Below, piece after piece: positions 7,512-15,034 of a stretch of DNA of 15,406 nucleotides; position 1 is the first letter of the stretch, and each line of letters starts with the position of its first letter. Origin of the DNA: Clostridiales bacterium (lineage in GTDB: Bacteria; Bacillota; Clostridia; Oscillospirales; Acutalibacteraceae); assembly GCA_019415925.1 (NCBI GenBank), contig DXYG01000064.1, forward strand, positions 1 to 15,406. The letters are read 5' to 3'. A program made the translations under genes and the position numbers. A model generated the notes under the pieces. The model did no database searches. It was given only the letters and a program-made list of their open reading frames with translations, and was not told the DNA's origin.

Positions 7512-9053
7512 ATGAAAAAAGAAAAAAATCAATTAAAAATAGGAATAATTCTAAATTATGTTAATTTGATTTTAGGAAATTTAATACCGGTTTTCTATAC
7601 ACCGATTATGTTGTCTTTACTCGGTCAAAGTGAGTATGGTTTGTATAAGCTTGCGAGTAATGTGACAAGTTATTTGTCGTTGATTTCACTTGGATTAGGT
7701 TCGGCCATAACGAGATATCTGATTAAAGCTCGTGAAGAAGAAGGAAAAGAAGCCGAAGAGAAAATTCTTGGACTTTTTACGAGAATTTTTCAGGTTATTT
7801 CGATGATAGCTTTTGTGGTTGGAATAATTTTGGCTTTATCATTAGGTATTTGGTATAGTAATTCGTTAACTGATTCAGAATTATTAAAAATGAAAATTTT
7901 AGTGTTCATACTTGTATGTAATATGGCGCTGAGTTTTCTTATGACACCAGATGTTTCTGTAGTTACATCACACGAGCGGTTTGTTTTTTTACAGGCAATG
8001 AACATAATGTCTACCTGTGTTATGCCTGTTTTAAATATAGTAGTTTTATTTTTTGGCTTTGCTTCAATAGGCATGGTAATATCAAGTCTTGTACTAAGCC
8101 TTGTAATCAGAATATGCTATTATGTATATATGAGGAAAGCACTTAGTATTAAGCCGATTTTTAAGGGTATGCCTAAAAATATAATTAATGAAATTATGAC
8201 ATTCTCTTTTTGGATATTTGTTGCGAATGTTGTAGGACAGCTTTATAATGCTACTGATACAGTAATGATAGGTGCAATTCCGGCTTTGGCAACAGTAGGT
8301 GTTGCTGTTTATAATGTGGGAGGGGTTTTTAACGGTATAGTATTTAGCCTGACTACAGGTATTTCAAGTTTGCTGGCACCTAAAACTAATAAAATGGTAT
8401 TTCAGGGTGCGTCTAATGAAGAACTTACGGATTTAGCAATAAGAATCGGAAGGCTACAATGTTACATAATAACGTTAATAGTAACGGGATTCATATGTTT
8501 TGGACAACCGTTCATTCAATTTTACGTTGGAGAAGGTTATGAAGAGGCATACTGGGTTGCTATTTTGATGATGATTCCAAATATGATTCCTTTGGTACAA
8601 AGTATATGCTTGAATGTTATTGTTGCTCAGAATAAGCATCGTTTCAGATCCTTGGTATATCTTGGTATAGCAATTGCTAATGTTATCGGAACATGGTTTT
8701 TGATGCAGGTTATGGGTATTGTCGGAGCTGCTTTAATGACCGGTGTGGCATTGATAATCGGACAGGGCATAATAATGAACTGGTATTATCATTTTAAAAC
8801 AGGACTAAATATAGTTAGATTCTGGAAAGAAGTCGGTAAAATTTATCTTATTCCGATTTTAATGTGTGTAGTGACGCTTATTGTTTCTCAATTTGTTGAT
8901 TTTTATAATTTCCTTATATTAATCATCGGAATATTGATATATGCGTTGATTTATTGTATTGTTAACTGGCTTTTTGTAATGAATGATTATGAGAAGGATA
9001 TATTCAGACAACCTGTTATAAAAGTTGTTAAAAAGTTGAAAAGAGGTAATTAA
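7512..9053 (+). CDS. Polysaccharide flippase, Wzx/MOP superfamily
   Basis: This integral membrane protein of 513 residues is expected to flip the finished lipid-linked repeat unit from the cytoplasmic to the outer face of the membrane. About 12 to 14 hydrophobic segments are spaced along it. The first follows a short lysine-rich N-terminus (M-K-K-E-K-N), and the C-terminus ends in a basic cytoplasmic tail (K-V-V-K-K-L-K-R-G). Typical features of the Polysacc_synt (MOP/PST) group are N-L-I-P-V-F-Y-T-P in the first segment, the Q-S-E-Y-G-L-Y-K loop and the T-R-Y-L region. AAGGA at 7500-7504 supports the ATG. kdsB follows with one base between stop and start, so the two are almost certainly coupled. 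A Wzx implies a Wzy-type polymerase, which is not certain within the window. Confidence 0.9.
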   Translation: MKKEKNQLKIGIILNYVNLILGNLIPVFYTPIMLSLLGQSEYGLYKLASNVTSYLSLISLGLGSAITRYLIKAREEEGKEAEEKILGLFTRIFQVISMIAFVVGIILALSLGIWYSNSLTDSELLKMKILVFILVCNMALSFLMTPDVSVVTSHERFVFLQAMNIMSTCVMPVLNIVVLFFGFASIGMVISSLVLSLVIRICYYVYMRKALSIKPIFKGMPKNIINEIMTFSFWIFVANVVGQLYNATDTVMIGAIPALATVGVAVYNVGGVFNGIVFSLTTGISSLLAPKTNKMVFQGASNEELTDLAIRIGRLQCYIITLIVTGFICFGQPFIQFYVGEGYEEAYWVAILMMIPNMIPLVQSICLNVIVAQNKHRFRSLVYLGIAIANVIGTWFLMQVMGIVGAALMTGVALIIGQGIIMNWYYHFKTGLNIVRFWKEVGKIYLIPILMCVVTLIVSQFVDFYNFLILIIGILIYALIYCIVNWLFVMNDYEKDIFRQPVIKVVKKLKRGN

Positions 9054-9054
9054 T

Positions 9055-9792
9055 ATGAAAATAATTGGTATGATTCCTGCAAGGGGCGGTTCAACACGTT
9101 TTGGCAATAAGCCGCTTGCCGATATTAACGGTCACCCGATGATTTGGTGGGTACATAAGCATTCCAAAGAAGTTGATTTGTTTGACGAGGTTTATGTTGC
9201 TACAGATTCGGAGGAAATCAAAGCCGTTTGCGAGGGCTTCGGGGCTAAAGTTATAATGACATCTAAAGACCATGATACCGCAACAGAACGTCTTTATGAG
9301 GTTATGACTAAGGTTGACGCCGATTTGTACTGTATGGTGAACGGTGACGAACCTACTCTTTCGGCAGAAACAATTAAAATGTGTATTCCGGACAACATAA
9401 ATCCCGATGAATTTTATGTGTCAAACCTTATGACTGATTTTACTGACCCTGTTGAGGTTGTTGACCCTGCAAACCTGAAAATTGTTACAAATAAGGACGG
9501 TATTGTTCTCTTTATTTCAAGAGCGCCGATTCCGTTCCCGAAGGGTGCTATGAATTATACATATCACAAATTTGTGGGTGTGGGTACTTTTACAAAGAAA
9601 GCCTTGCAGTTTTATCACGATACTCCGAGAGGAGAAATTGAGAAAATCGAAGAGAATGATTCTTTCCGTTTCATCGAAAACAGAAAGGACTGCTACTATA
9701 TAAACTGCCACTGCAAGTCGCTGTCTGTTGACACTCCGAAGGACTTGGAAAAGGTAAAGCTTTTGCTTAAAGAAGAAGCTGAAAATCTCTAA
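9055..9792 (+). CDS. kdsB: 3-deoxy-manno-octulosonate cytidylyltransferase (CMP-Kdo synthetase)
   Basis: The enzyme activates Kdo with CTP to give CMP-Kdo, the last step of the pathway, in the cytoplasm. The 245-residue length fits the family. The nucleotide-binding N-terminus I-P-A-R10-G-G-S-T-R15-F-G-N-K19-P-L keeps R10, R15 and K19. G-D98-E-P and S-V-D226-T-P-K-D-L carry the two aspartates that bind magnesium in characterised KdsB proteins. S-R-A-P-I-P and R-F-I-E-N are also present. Most of the middle and C-terminal sequence is divergent from the enterobacterial enzyme, so a related 3-deoxy sugar acid cannot be excluded. The presence of kdsA, kdsD and kdsC next to it argues strongly for Kdo. 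GAGG at 9043-9046 precedes the ATG. Confidence 0.9.
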   Translation: MKIIGMIPARGGSTRFGNKPLADINGHPMIWWVHKHSKEVDLFDEVYVATDSEEIKAVCEGFGAKVIMTSKDHDTATERLYEVMTKVDADLYCMVNGDEPTLSAETIKMCIPDNINPDEFYVSNLMTDFTDPVEVVDPANLKIVTNKDGIVLFISRAPIPFPKGAMNYTYHKFVGVGTFTKKALQFYHDTPRGEIEKIEENDSFRFIENRKDCYYINCHCKSLSVDTPKDLEKVKLLLKEEAENL

Positions 9793-9795
9793 AAT

Positions 9796-9803
9796 AAGGG
9801 GGA
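9796..9803 (+). promoter_or_regulatory. Strong ribosome binding site for kdsA
   Basis: AAGGGGGA lies six bases before the GTG start at 9810. It supports that non-ATG start, which is also required to keep the first strand F-K-L-I-A-G-P-C of the enzyme. Confidence 0.7.
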
Positions 9804-9809
9804 TTCATT

Positions 9810-10580
9810 GTGTTTAAATTAATTGCAGGACCGTGTGTAATCGAGTCCGAAGAAATGGTTATGTCTATTGCAGAAAAGATGAAGTCTGTTACCGATAAGC
9901 TCGGTATTCCTTATACGTTCAAGGCTTCTTTTGATAAAGCAAACAGAACGTCGATTAACGGAAAAAGAGGTCCGGGTATTGAAGAGGGCTTGAAAATTCT
10001 TGAAAAGGTAAAGACATCCTTTGATTTACCTGTTGCTACCGATATTCACGAGCCGTGGCAGGCAGAGCCTGTGGGCAAAATCTGCGATATTGTGCAGATT
10101 CCTGCGTTCCTTTGCAGACAGACTGATTTACTTGTTGCAGCGGCAAAGACAGGAAAATGTATAAACATTAAAAAAGCTCAGTTCCTTGCTCCTTGGGATA
10201 TGGCTAACTGCGCACAGAAGGTTGAGCAGAGCGGCAACAGCAATATTATGCTTTGCGAAAGAGGTACAAGCTTTGGTTACAATAATCTTGTTGTTGATAT
10301 GACCGGACTTGTTGAAATGAAAAAATTCGGTTATCCTGTTATCTTTGACGCCACACATTCTGTTCAGAAGCCGGGCGGAAAGGGAACATCTACGGGCGGC
10401 AACAGAGAATATGTAGAATATCTCGCTAAAGCGGCGATAGCTGTTGGTGTTGACGGATTATTTATGGAAACCCACCCGAGTCCCGATGAGGCATGGTCGG
10501 ACGGACCTAATATGGTTGTTCTTGATGAAATGGAAGCTATGCTTAAAAAGCTCATTAAGGTGTATGAGGCGGTGAACTGA
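9810..10580 (+). CDS. kdsA: 3-deoxy-D-manno-octulosonate 8-phosphate synthase, metal-dependent type
   Basis: The enzyme condenses phosphoenolpyruvate with arabinose-5-phosphate to give Kdo-8-phosphate. The 256-residue TIM barrel begins I-A-G-P-C9-V-I-E-S and contains F-K-A-S-F-D-K-A-N-R, P-V-A-T-D-I-H-E and the Kdo8P-synthase hallmark E-R-G-T-S-F-G-Y-N-N-L. It ends with F-D-A-T-H183-S-V-Q-K-P-G-G and M-E220-T-H-P-x-P-x-x-A-x-S-D231-G. C9, H183, E220 and D231 sit where the metal-dependent Aquifex enzyme has C11, H185, E222 and D233, each two residues earlier. E. coli-type enzymes have asparagine at the first position and need no metal. The R-G-T-S-F-G-Y-N-N-L motif and the neighbours separate it from DAHP synthase. 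The GTG start is used. The next gene starts two bases after the stop. Confidence 0.96.
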   Translation: MFKLIAGPCVIESEEMVMSIAEKMKSVTDKLGIPYTFKASFDKANRTSINGKRGPGIEEGLKILEKVKTSFDLPVATDIHEPWQAEPVGKICDIVQIPAFLCRQTDLLVAAAKTGKCINIKKAQFLAPWDMANCAQKVEQSGNSNIMLCERGTSFGYNNLVVDMTGLVEMKKFGYPVIFDATHSVQKPGGKGTSTGGNREYVEYLAKAAIAVGVDGLFMETHPSPDEAWSDGPNMVVLDEMEAMLKKLIKVYEAVN

Positions 10581-10582
10581 CT

Positions 10583-11551
10583 TTGAAAGAGATAAATATT
10601 ATTGAAGAGGGAAAAAAGCTGTTTGATACTGAAATAGCGGCTATGGAAATAGTGAAAAATGCGCTTGACGACCGATTTGTTGAAATTGTAAAGCTTATTT
10701 GTGATTGCAAGGGAAAGGTTGTAATTACAGGTATGGGCAAGCCGGGGCATATCGGAACAAAGATTGCGGCAACTATGGCAAGTCTGGGTACTCCGTCATT
10801 CTTTTTGCATCCTGCTGAGGCACAGCACGGAGACTTAGGAATGGTACAGAGTGATGATATTGTAATTGCAATTTCATTTTCGGGCGAAAGTGAAGAGGTT
10901 ACAAGACTTATTCCCAGCCTTAAACTTATAGGTGCAAAGCTGGTTGGAATATCGGGAAATGCAGACAGTACACTTATTGCAAACAGCGATTATTCATTTG
11001 TATTTCCTCCGTTCAAAGAGGCTTGTGCGATGAACCTTGCGCCTACTTCCAGCACTACTGTTGCGCTTGCGTTCGGTGACGCACTTGCCGTATGCGCTTC
11101 TAAAATCTACGGCTTTAACGAAACTAATTTTGCACTGTTTCATCCTGCCGGTTCACTCGGCAAAAAGCTTGTTACAAAGGTAAGCGATTTGATGAAATCA
11201 AATGAAGAAAATTCAGTTGTTACATTAGGTACAAGCCTGAAGGACTCTATTGTTGAGATGAGTAAGAAAGCATTGGGAATAGTTAATGTTGTTGATGATA
11301 GCAAGCTATGCGGAGTTTTTACTGACGGAGATTTAAGAAGAGCATTGTCAAGAGGAATTGACGTTTACAATGCACAAATTGACGACTATATGGTAACTGA
11401 TCCTATAGTGATTTCTCCTGATGCTTTAGCTGTTGAAGCATTAAAGATTATGAGCGAAAAAAATATTTCTGCTCTTCCTGTTATTGAGAACGGAAAATTA
11501 GCAGGTACAATAAGAATAAATGATATTACGGGTGTCGGTATAATAATATGA
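10583..11551 (+). CDS. kdsD: Arabinose-5-phosphate isomerase (SIS plus two CBS domains)
   Basis: This enzyme converts ribulose-5-phosphate to arabinose-5-phosphate, the first committed step toward Kdo. It is also called KpsF or GutQ in capsule and sorbitol contexts. It has 322 residues. The SIS domain spans about 35-180, with G-M-G-K53-P-G-H-I-G, H76-P-A-E-A-Q-H82-G-D-L-G, S-F-S-G-E-S-E-E105 and F-H187-P-A-G-S-L-G. Two CBS repeats cover about 205-322. K53, H82, E105 and H187 correspond, with a constant shift of six, to K59, H88, E111 and H193 reported as important in E. coli KdsD. The start is TTG at 10583, with GGTG at 10571-10574. The stop overlaps the kdsC start in an ATGA. The CBS pair could allow ligand control, but no ligand can be read. 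Confidence 0.95.
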   Translation: MKEINIIEEGKKLFDTEIAAMEIVKNALDDRFVEIVKLICDCKGKVVITGMGKPGHIGTKIAATMASLGTPSFFLHPAEAQHGDLGMVQSDDIVIAISFSGESEEVTRLIPSLKLIGAKLVGISGNADSTLIANSDYSFVFPPFKEACAMNLAPTSSTTVALAFGDALAVCASKIYGFNETNFALFHPAGSLGKKLVTKVSDLMKSNEENSVVTLGTSLKDSIVEMSKKALGIVNVVDDSKLCGVFTDGDLRRALSRGIDVYNAQIDDYMVTDPIVISPDALAVEALKIMSEKNISALPVIENGKLAGTIRINDITGVGIII

Positions 11552-12015
11552 GAAATATAAAAATGCTTGTTATGGATGTTGACGGAACACTTACCGACGG
11601 CAAGATTTATTACGGCAATGACGGTGAAGTGTTTAAGGCTTTTGATGTCCGTGACGGTTACAGACTCATTAAGTGTGAGCAATACGGCATAATTACGGCA
11701 ATAATTACGGGCAAAAGCTCAAAAATTGTTGAGGGCAGAGCAAAGGATTTAAAGATTAGAGAAGTGTATCAGGGAGTGTCAAATAAGCTTGATGTTTTGA
11801 AGATACTTACCGAAAAATACGGTATAACTCTTGAACATGTTGCATATATCGGCGATGATGTCAATGATATGGAATGTATGAGTGTATGCGGATTTTCAGC
11901 TTGTCCTGCCGACGCAATGGAAGAAGTAAAACAATGTGTTGATTATGTCTGTAAAAATATAGGCGGTCACGGTGCAGTCAGGGAAATGATTGATAAGATT
12001 ATAAAAGAAGATTAA
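11548..12015 (+). CDS. kdsC: 3-deoxy-D-manno-octulosonate 8-phosphate phosphatase (HAD)
   Basis: The enzyme removes phosphate from Kdo-8-phosphate to give free Kdo for KdsB. The 155-residue product is a cap-less C0-type HAD phosphatase. It carries the nucleophile motif D10-V-D12-G-T-L-T-D-G, the I-I-T-G-K-S motif II threonine, a lysine in S-N-K-L-D-V-L, and I-G-D103-D104-V-N-D107 for magnesium. The C-terminal G-G-H-G-A-V-R-E-M-I-D tail is typical of KdsC and reaches the neighbouring subunit's active site in the known tetramer. It is somewhat shorter than E. coli KdsC, which has an N-terminal extension. Its ATG overlaps the kdsD stop by four bases, which indicates translational coupling. It completes the four-step CMP-Kdo route within 3 kb. 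Confidence 0.95.
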   Translation: MRNIKMLVMDVDGTLTDGKIYYGNDGEVFKAFDVRDGYRLIKCEQYGIITAIITGKSSKIVEGRAKDLKIREVYQGVSNKLDVLKILTEKYGITLEHVAYIGDDVNDMECMSVCGFSACPADAMEEVKQCVDYVCKNIGGHGAVREMIDKIIKED

Positions 12016-12039
12016 TTTAGCTGCTTTAGGGGTGAATTT

Positions 12040-12927
12040 ATGAAAGGCATAATTTTAGCAGGCGGAGCAGGTACAAGGCTTTATCCGCTGACTATGGTGA
12101 CTTCAAAACAGCTTTTGCCGGTGTATGACAAGCCGATGATTTATTATCCGCTGTCAACGCTTATGCTTGCGGGTATTAAGGATATTTTAATAATTTCAAC
12201 TCCGTCGGATACCCCGAGATTTGAACAACTGCTCGGAAGCGGCGAACAGTTTGGGGTTAATCTTTCCTACAAGGTTCAGCCTTCACCCGACGGACTTGCT
12301 CAGGCGTTCATTATCGGCAAGGAGTTTATCGGAGATGATGCCTGCGCTATGGTGCTCGGCGACAATATTTTTTACGGCAACGGTTTCGGACGTTCACTGA
12401 GAGAAACGGTAAAAAATGCCGAAGAAAATAACCGTGCTACGGTTTTCGGTTATTATGTGAATGACCCTGAGCGTTTTGGTGTTGTTGAGTTCGACGAGTC
12501 GGGAAAGGTTATTTCCGTTGAGGAAAAGCCTGAGAATCCAAAATCAAATTATGCAATTACGGGTCTGTATTTTTATCCTTCGGGAGTTGCCGAAATGGCT
12601 GAAAACGTCAAACCCTCTGCAAGAGGCGAGCTGGAGATTACAACGCTGAATGAAATGTATCTGAACGAAGGCAAGCTTGATGTTCAGTTGCTTGGCAGAG
12701 GTTTTGCGTGGCTTGACACGGGTACAATGGACAGCCTTGTTGATGCAGCCGATTTTGTCAGAATGATTGAGCAAAGGCAGGGCATTAAAATTTCTGCACC
12801 CGAGGAAATAGCCTATAAAAACGGCTGGATTTCAAACGAAAAGCTTATTGACAGCGCAGAAAAATACGGTAAAAGTCCGTACGGAAAGCACCTTAAAGCG
12901 GTTGCTGACGGGAAATTAAGATACTGA
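12040..12927 (+). CDS. rmlA: Glucose-1-phosphate thymidylyltransferase
   Basis: This enzyme (also rfbA) makes dTDP-glucose from glucose-1-phosphate and dTTP, the first step toward dTDP-rhamnose and other dTDP-deoxysugars. The 295-residue length is typical. The N-terminal G-G-A-G-T-R-L-Y-P-L-T signature leads into S-K-Q-L-L-P-V-Y-D-K-P. D108 in V-L-G-D-N-I-F-Y-G and D226 in W-L-D-T-G-T are the expected magnesium ligands. E-K-P-x-x-P-K-S-N-Y-A is the sugar-binding stretch. AGGGGTG at 12028-12034 serves the ATG. GC content is clearly higher than in the glycosyltransferase genes. rmlB follows after 22 bases. rmlC and rmlD do not follow in this window, so the final sugar cannot be named. Confidence 0.97.
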   Translation: MKGIILAGGAGTRLYPLTMVTSKQLLPVYDKPMIYYPLSTLMLAGIKDILIISTPSDTPRFEQLLGSGEQFGVNLSYKVQPSPDGLAQAFIIGKEFIGDDACAMVLGDNIFYGNGFGRSLRETVKNAEENNRATVFGYYVNDPERFGVVEFDESGKVISVEEKPENPKSNYAITGLYFYPSGVAEMAENVKPSARGELEITTLNEMYLNEGKLDVQLLGRGFAWLDTGTMDSLVDAADFVRMIEQRQGIKISAPEEIAYKNGWISNEKLIDSAEKYGKSPYGKHLKAVADGKLRY

Positions 12928-12935
12928 TACATAAT

Positions 12936-12939
12936 GGGG
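12936..12939 (+). promoter_or_regulatory. Ribosome binding site before rmlB, ambiguous start
   Basis: GGGG sits four bases before a TTG at 12944 and ten bases before the ATG at 12950, both in the same frame. Codon type and family alignment favour ATG; the distances are poor for either choice. Confidence 0.4.
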
Positions 12940-12949
12940 CATTTTGATT

Positions 12950-13981
12950 ATGAATATTTTAGTAACAGGCGGCGCAGGCTTTATCGGCGCAAACTTTGTT
13001 TATCTTGAGCTTAAAGAGCATCCCGAGGACAGAATTGTCTGCGTGGACAAGCTTACATATGCAGGCAACCTTGAAACGCTCAAGGAGGCTATGGAGTACG
13101 ATAATTTCAGATTTGTAAAGGCTGACATATGCGACAGAAAGGCAATGTTTGACCTTTTTGCAGAGGAAAAGTTTGATATTGTAGTCAACTTTGCGGCTGA
13201 AAGCCACGTTGACCGCTCTATTGAAAATCCCGAAATATTTTTGCAGACGAACATTCTCGGCACACAGGTGCTTATGGATGCGTCAAAGGAGTACGGCGTA
13301 AAGCGCTATCATCAGGTTTCAACCGATGAGGTGTACGGTGATTTGCCGCTTGACCGTCCTGATTTGTTCTTTACGGAAACAACTCCGCTGAAAACCTCGA
13401 GTCCTTATTCATCGTCAAAGGCAGGTGCGGATTTGCTTGTAAATGCATATCACAGAACCTACGGTTTGCCTACAACAATCAGCCGTTGCTCAAATAACTA
13501 CGGACCGTACCAGTTCCCCGAGAAGCTCATTCCGCTTATGATTGCAAATGCGCTTGCGGAAAAGCCTCTTCCCGTTTACGGCGAGGGCATAAATGTGCGT
13601 GACTGGCTCTATGTTGAGGACCACTGCAAGGCGATTGATTTGATTATCCGCAACGGCAAGGTCGGCGAGGTTTACAATATCGGCGGTCACAACGAGATGA
13701 AGAATATTGACATTGTAAAAATCATTTGTAAGGCTTTAGGCAAGAGTGAAGATTTGATTGTGCACGTTACCGACAGAAAGGGTCACGATATGCGTTATGC
13801 AATTGACCCTGCAAAGATTCACGCAGAGCTTGGCTGGCTGCCCGAAACAAAGTTCGTTGACGGTATTCAGAAGACAATAAAATGGTATCTCGACAATAAA
13901 GAATGGTGGGAACGCATAGTGTCGGGAGAATATCAGAACTACTATGACAAAATGTACGGTGACAGGCTTAATAAGATTTAG
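12950..13981 (+). CDS. rmlB: dTDP-glucose 4,6-dehydratase
   Basis: The enzyme (also rfbB) converts dTDP-glucose to dTDP-4-keto-6-deoxyglucose with bound NAD. It is an extended SDR protein of 343 residues from the ATG at 12950. It has the NAD-binding G-G-A-G-F-I-G motif at residues 7-13, V-N-F-A-A-E-S-H-V-D, the active-site S-T-D-E-V-Y-G, and Y-S-S-S-K-A with the catalytic tyrosine and lysine. S-N-N-Y-G-P-Y-Q-F-P-E-K-L-I-P, R-D-W-L-Y-V-E-D-H and Y-N-I-G-G-H confirm the specific family. An in-frame TTG at 12944 is possible. The ATG gives the usual M-N-I-L-V-T-G-G start but stands ten bases from GGGG at 12936-12939, so the start is uncertain by two codons. GC is high for the window. Confidence 0.97.
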   Translation: MNILVTGGAGFIGANFVYLELKEHPEDRIVCVDKLTYAGNLETLKEAMEYDNFRFVKADICDRKAMFDLFAEEKFDIVVNFAAESHVDRSIENPEIFLQTNILGTQVLMDASKEYGVKRYHQVSTDEVYGDLPLDRPDLFFTETTPLKTSSPYSSSKAGADLLVNAYHRTYGLPTTISRCSNNYGPYQFPEKLIPLMIANALAEKPLPVYGEGINVRDWLYVEDHCKAIDLIIRNGKVGEVYNIGGHNEMKNIDIVKIICKALGKSEDLIVHVTDRKGHDMRYAIDPAKIHAELGWLPETKFVDGIQKTIKWYLDNKEWWERIVSGEYQNYYDKMYGDRLNKI

Positions 13982-14002
13982 CAATTGTGAGGTGGTGCAG
14001 AT

Positions 14003-15034
14003 ATGAGTATAATTAAAAGATTAATAAATATATTTTTAAATTTGCTTCCATATAAATTTTTAATTAAAAACTATCCAAAATTAAAAAATACTAAGTTATG
14101 TGATTGCGTCAATAGCGTACTTTATAAGCGCTTTTTTAAAGAATCAAAGCTTATTACAGATTTTGATAATTATATTAAAAAAATTGCAAACAGTGAAAAG
14201 TACTATGTTATTAAGGCAGGTATTTGGAATTATAAGATTTGTAATTTTTGTTTTTTAAAAGATATGCTGTCAATAATAATATGGTGTCTTGAGTGCGGAT
14301 ATAAACCGGTTATTGATATCCTTCCTGACAGCGATTATTATACAGAAAAGTGTAACTTGTGGGAGTTGTATTTTTATCAGCCTTTTAGAACAGAATTGAA
14401 TAATATAGATATGACAAAAACCAAAATTTGCCCAATCAAAGAATACGCAGTAAAGATTAAAATGTGTGACGCATTTGATGATTTAAAGACTAGAATTTGG
14501 CATAGATTTTTTGAAAACTTAATAGTTGCAAAGAAATCTACGCAACAATATTTTGATAAAGAATATGATGAAATAATAAAAAATAAGAAAGTAATTGGTT
14601 GTGTTGTACGTGGAACTGATTATACTAAACTAAAACCAAAAGGTCATCCAAAACAACCTGAAATTGATGAATTAGTTGATAAATTAAATGAGTATTTGGA
14701 AAAATACAGTTATGATTATATTTATCTTGCTACTGAAGAAAAAAGAATAGCAGATGCAATTAAAGAAAGATTTCCCGGAAAAGTATTGGAAAATAAACGA
14801 AACTATTTTGATGAAAAGTATTTTTCGGATAAAAACAGCGATATGATTTCAAAGGTGCAATTTGATAGAGATAATGACGATTATTTAAAAATGTTAGAGT
14901 ATATGTCGTCTATTAATTTGGTTTCAAAATGCGATTCGTTAGTATCAGGTTTATGTGGCGGAAGCGAAATTGCAATATATTGGAACGGATTGAATTACAA
15001 TGAAAAGTATGTATTTGACAAAGGAGTATATTGA
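14003..15034 (+). CDS. Putative glycosyltransferase with R-G-T-D-Y motif (fucosyltransferase-like?)
   Basis: The 343-residue product is not a family I can name with certainty. It starts with a basic amphipathic helix (K-R-L-I-N-I-F-L-N-L-L-P) that could attach it to the membrane. The centre has V-I-G-C-V-V-R203-G-T-D206-Y, then K-P-K-G-H-P-K-Q-P and Y-D-Y-I-Y-L-A-T-E-E. Near the C-terminus, S315-G-L-C-G-G-S-E lies in a strand-loop context. An R-x-x-D motif followed by a late S-G/D-rich loop recalls the GT-B fucosyltransferases of the NodZ/O-fucosyltransferase clan. That is a weak resemblance, and no GDP-fucose genes are in view. GAGGTGGTG at 13989-13997 is a good ribosome binding site. The gene is much more AT-rich than rmlB just before it, a sharp composition break. 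Context supports a transferase. Confidence 0.5.
   Translation: MSIIKRLINIFLNLLPYKFLIKNYPKLKNTKLCDCVNSVLYKRFFKESKLITDFDNYIKKIANSEKYYVIKAGIWNYKICNFCFLKDMLSIIIWCLECGYKPVIDILPDSDYYTEKCNLWELYFYQPFRTELNNIDMTKTKICPIKEYAVKIKMCDAFDDLKTRIWHRFFENLIVAKKSTQQYFDKEYDEIIKNKKVIGCVVRGTDYTKLKPKGHPKQPEIDELVDKLNEYLEKYSYDYIYLATEEKRIADAIKERFPGKVLENKRNYFDEKYFSDKNSDMISKVQFDRDNDDYLKMLEYMSSINLVSKCDSLVSGLCGGSEIAIYWNGLNYNEKYVFDKGVY

Noticed and set aside
9810..10580. DAHP synthase (aroF/aroG type) or NeuB-type sialate synthase
   Set aside because: The R-G-T-S-F-G-Y-N-N-L motif, the barrel length and the kdsB/D/C neighbours specify Kdo-8-phosphate synthase.
10364..10750. 128-codon open frame on the - strand across the kdsA-kdsD junction
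   Set aside because: It is covered by two well-supported + strand genes and has no recognisable protein features.
9055..12015. The kds genes as evidence for a Gram-negative LPS core locus
   Set aside because: No lipid A, heptose or waaA genes are nearby, and the surrounding genes, starts and ribosome binding sites look clostridial. A diderm Firmicute or other diderm host remains possible and is stated as the refuting case.
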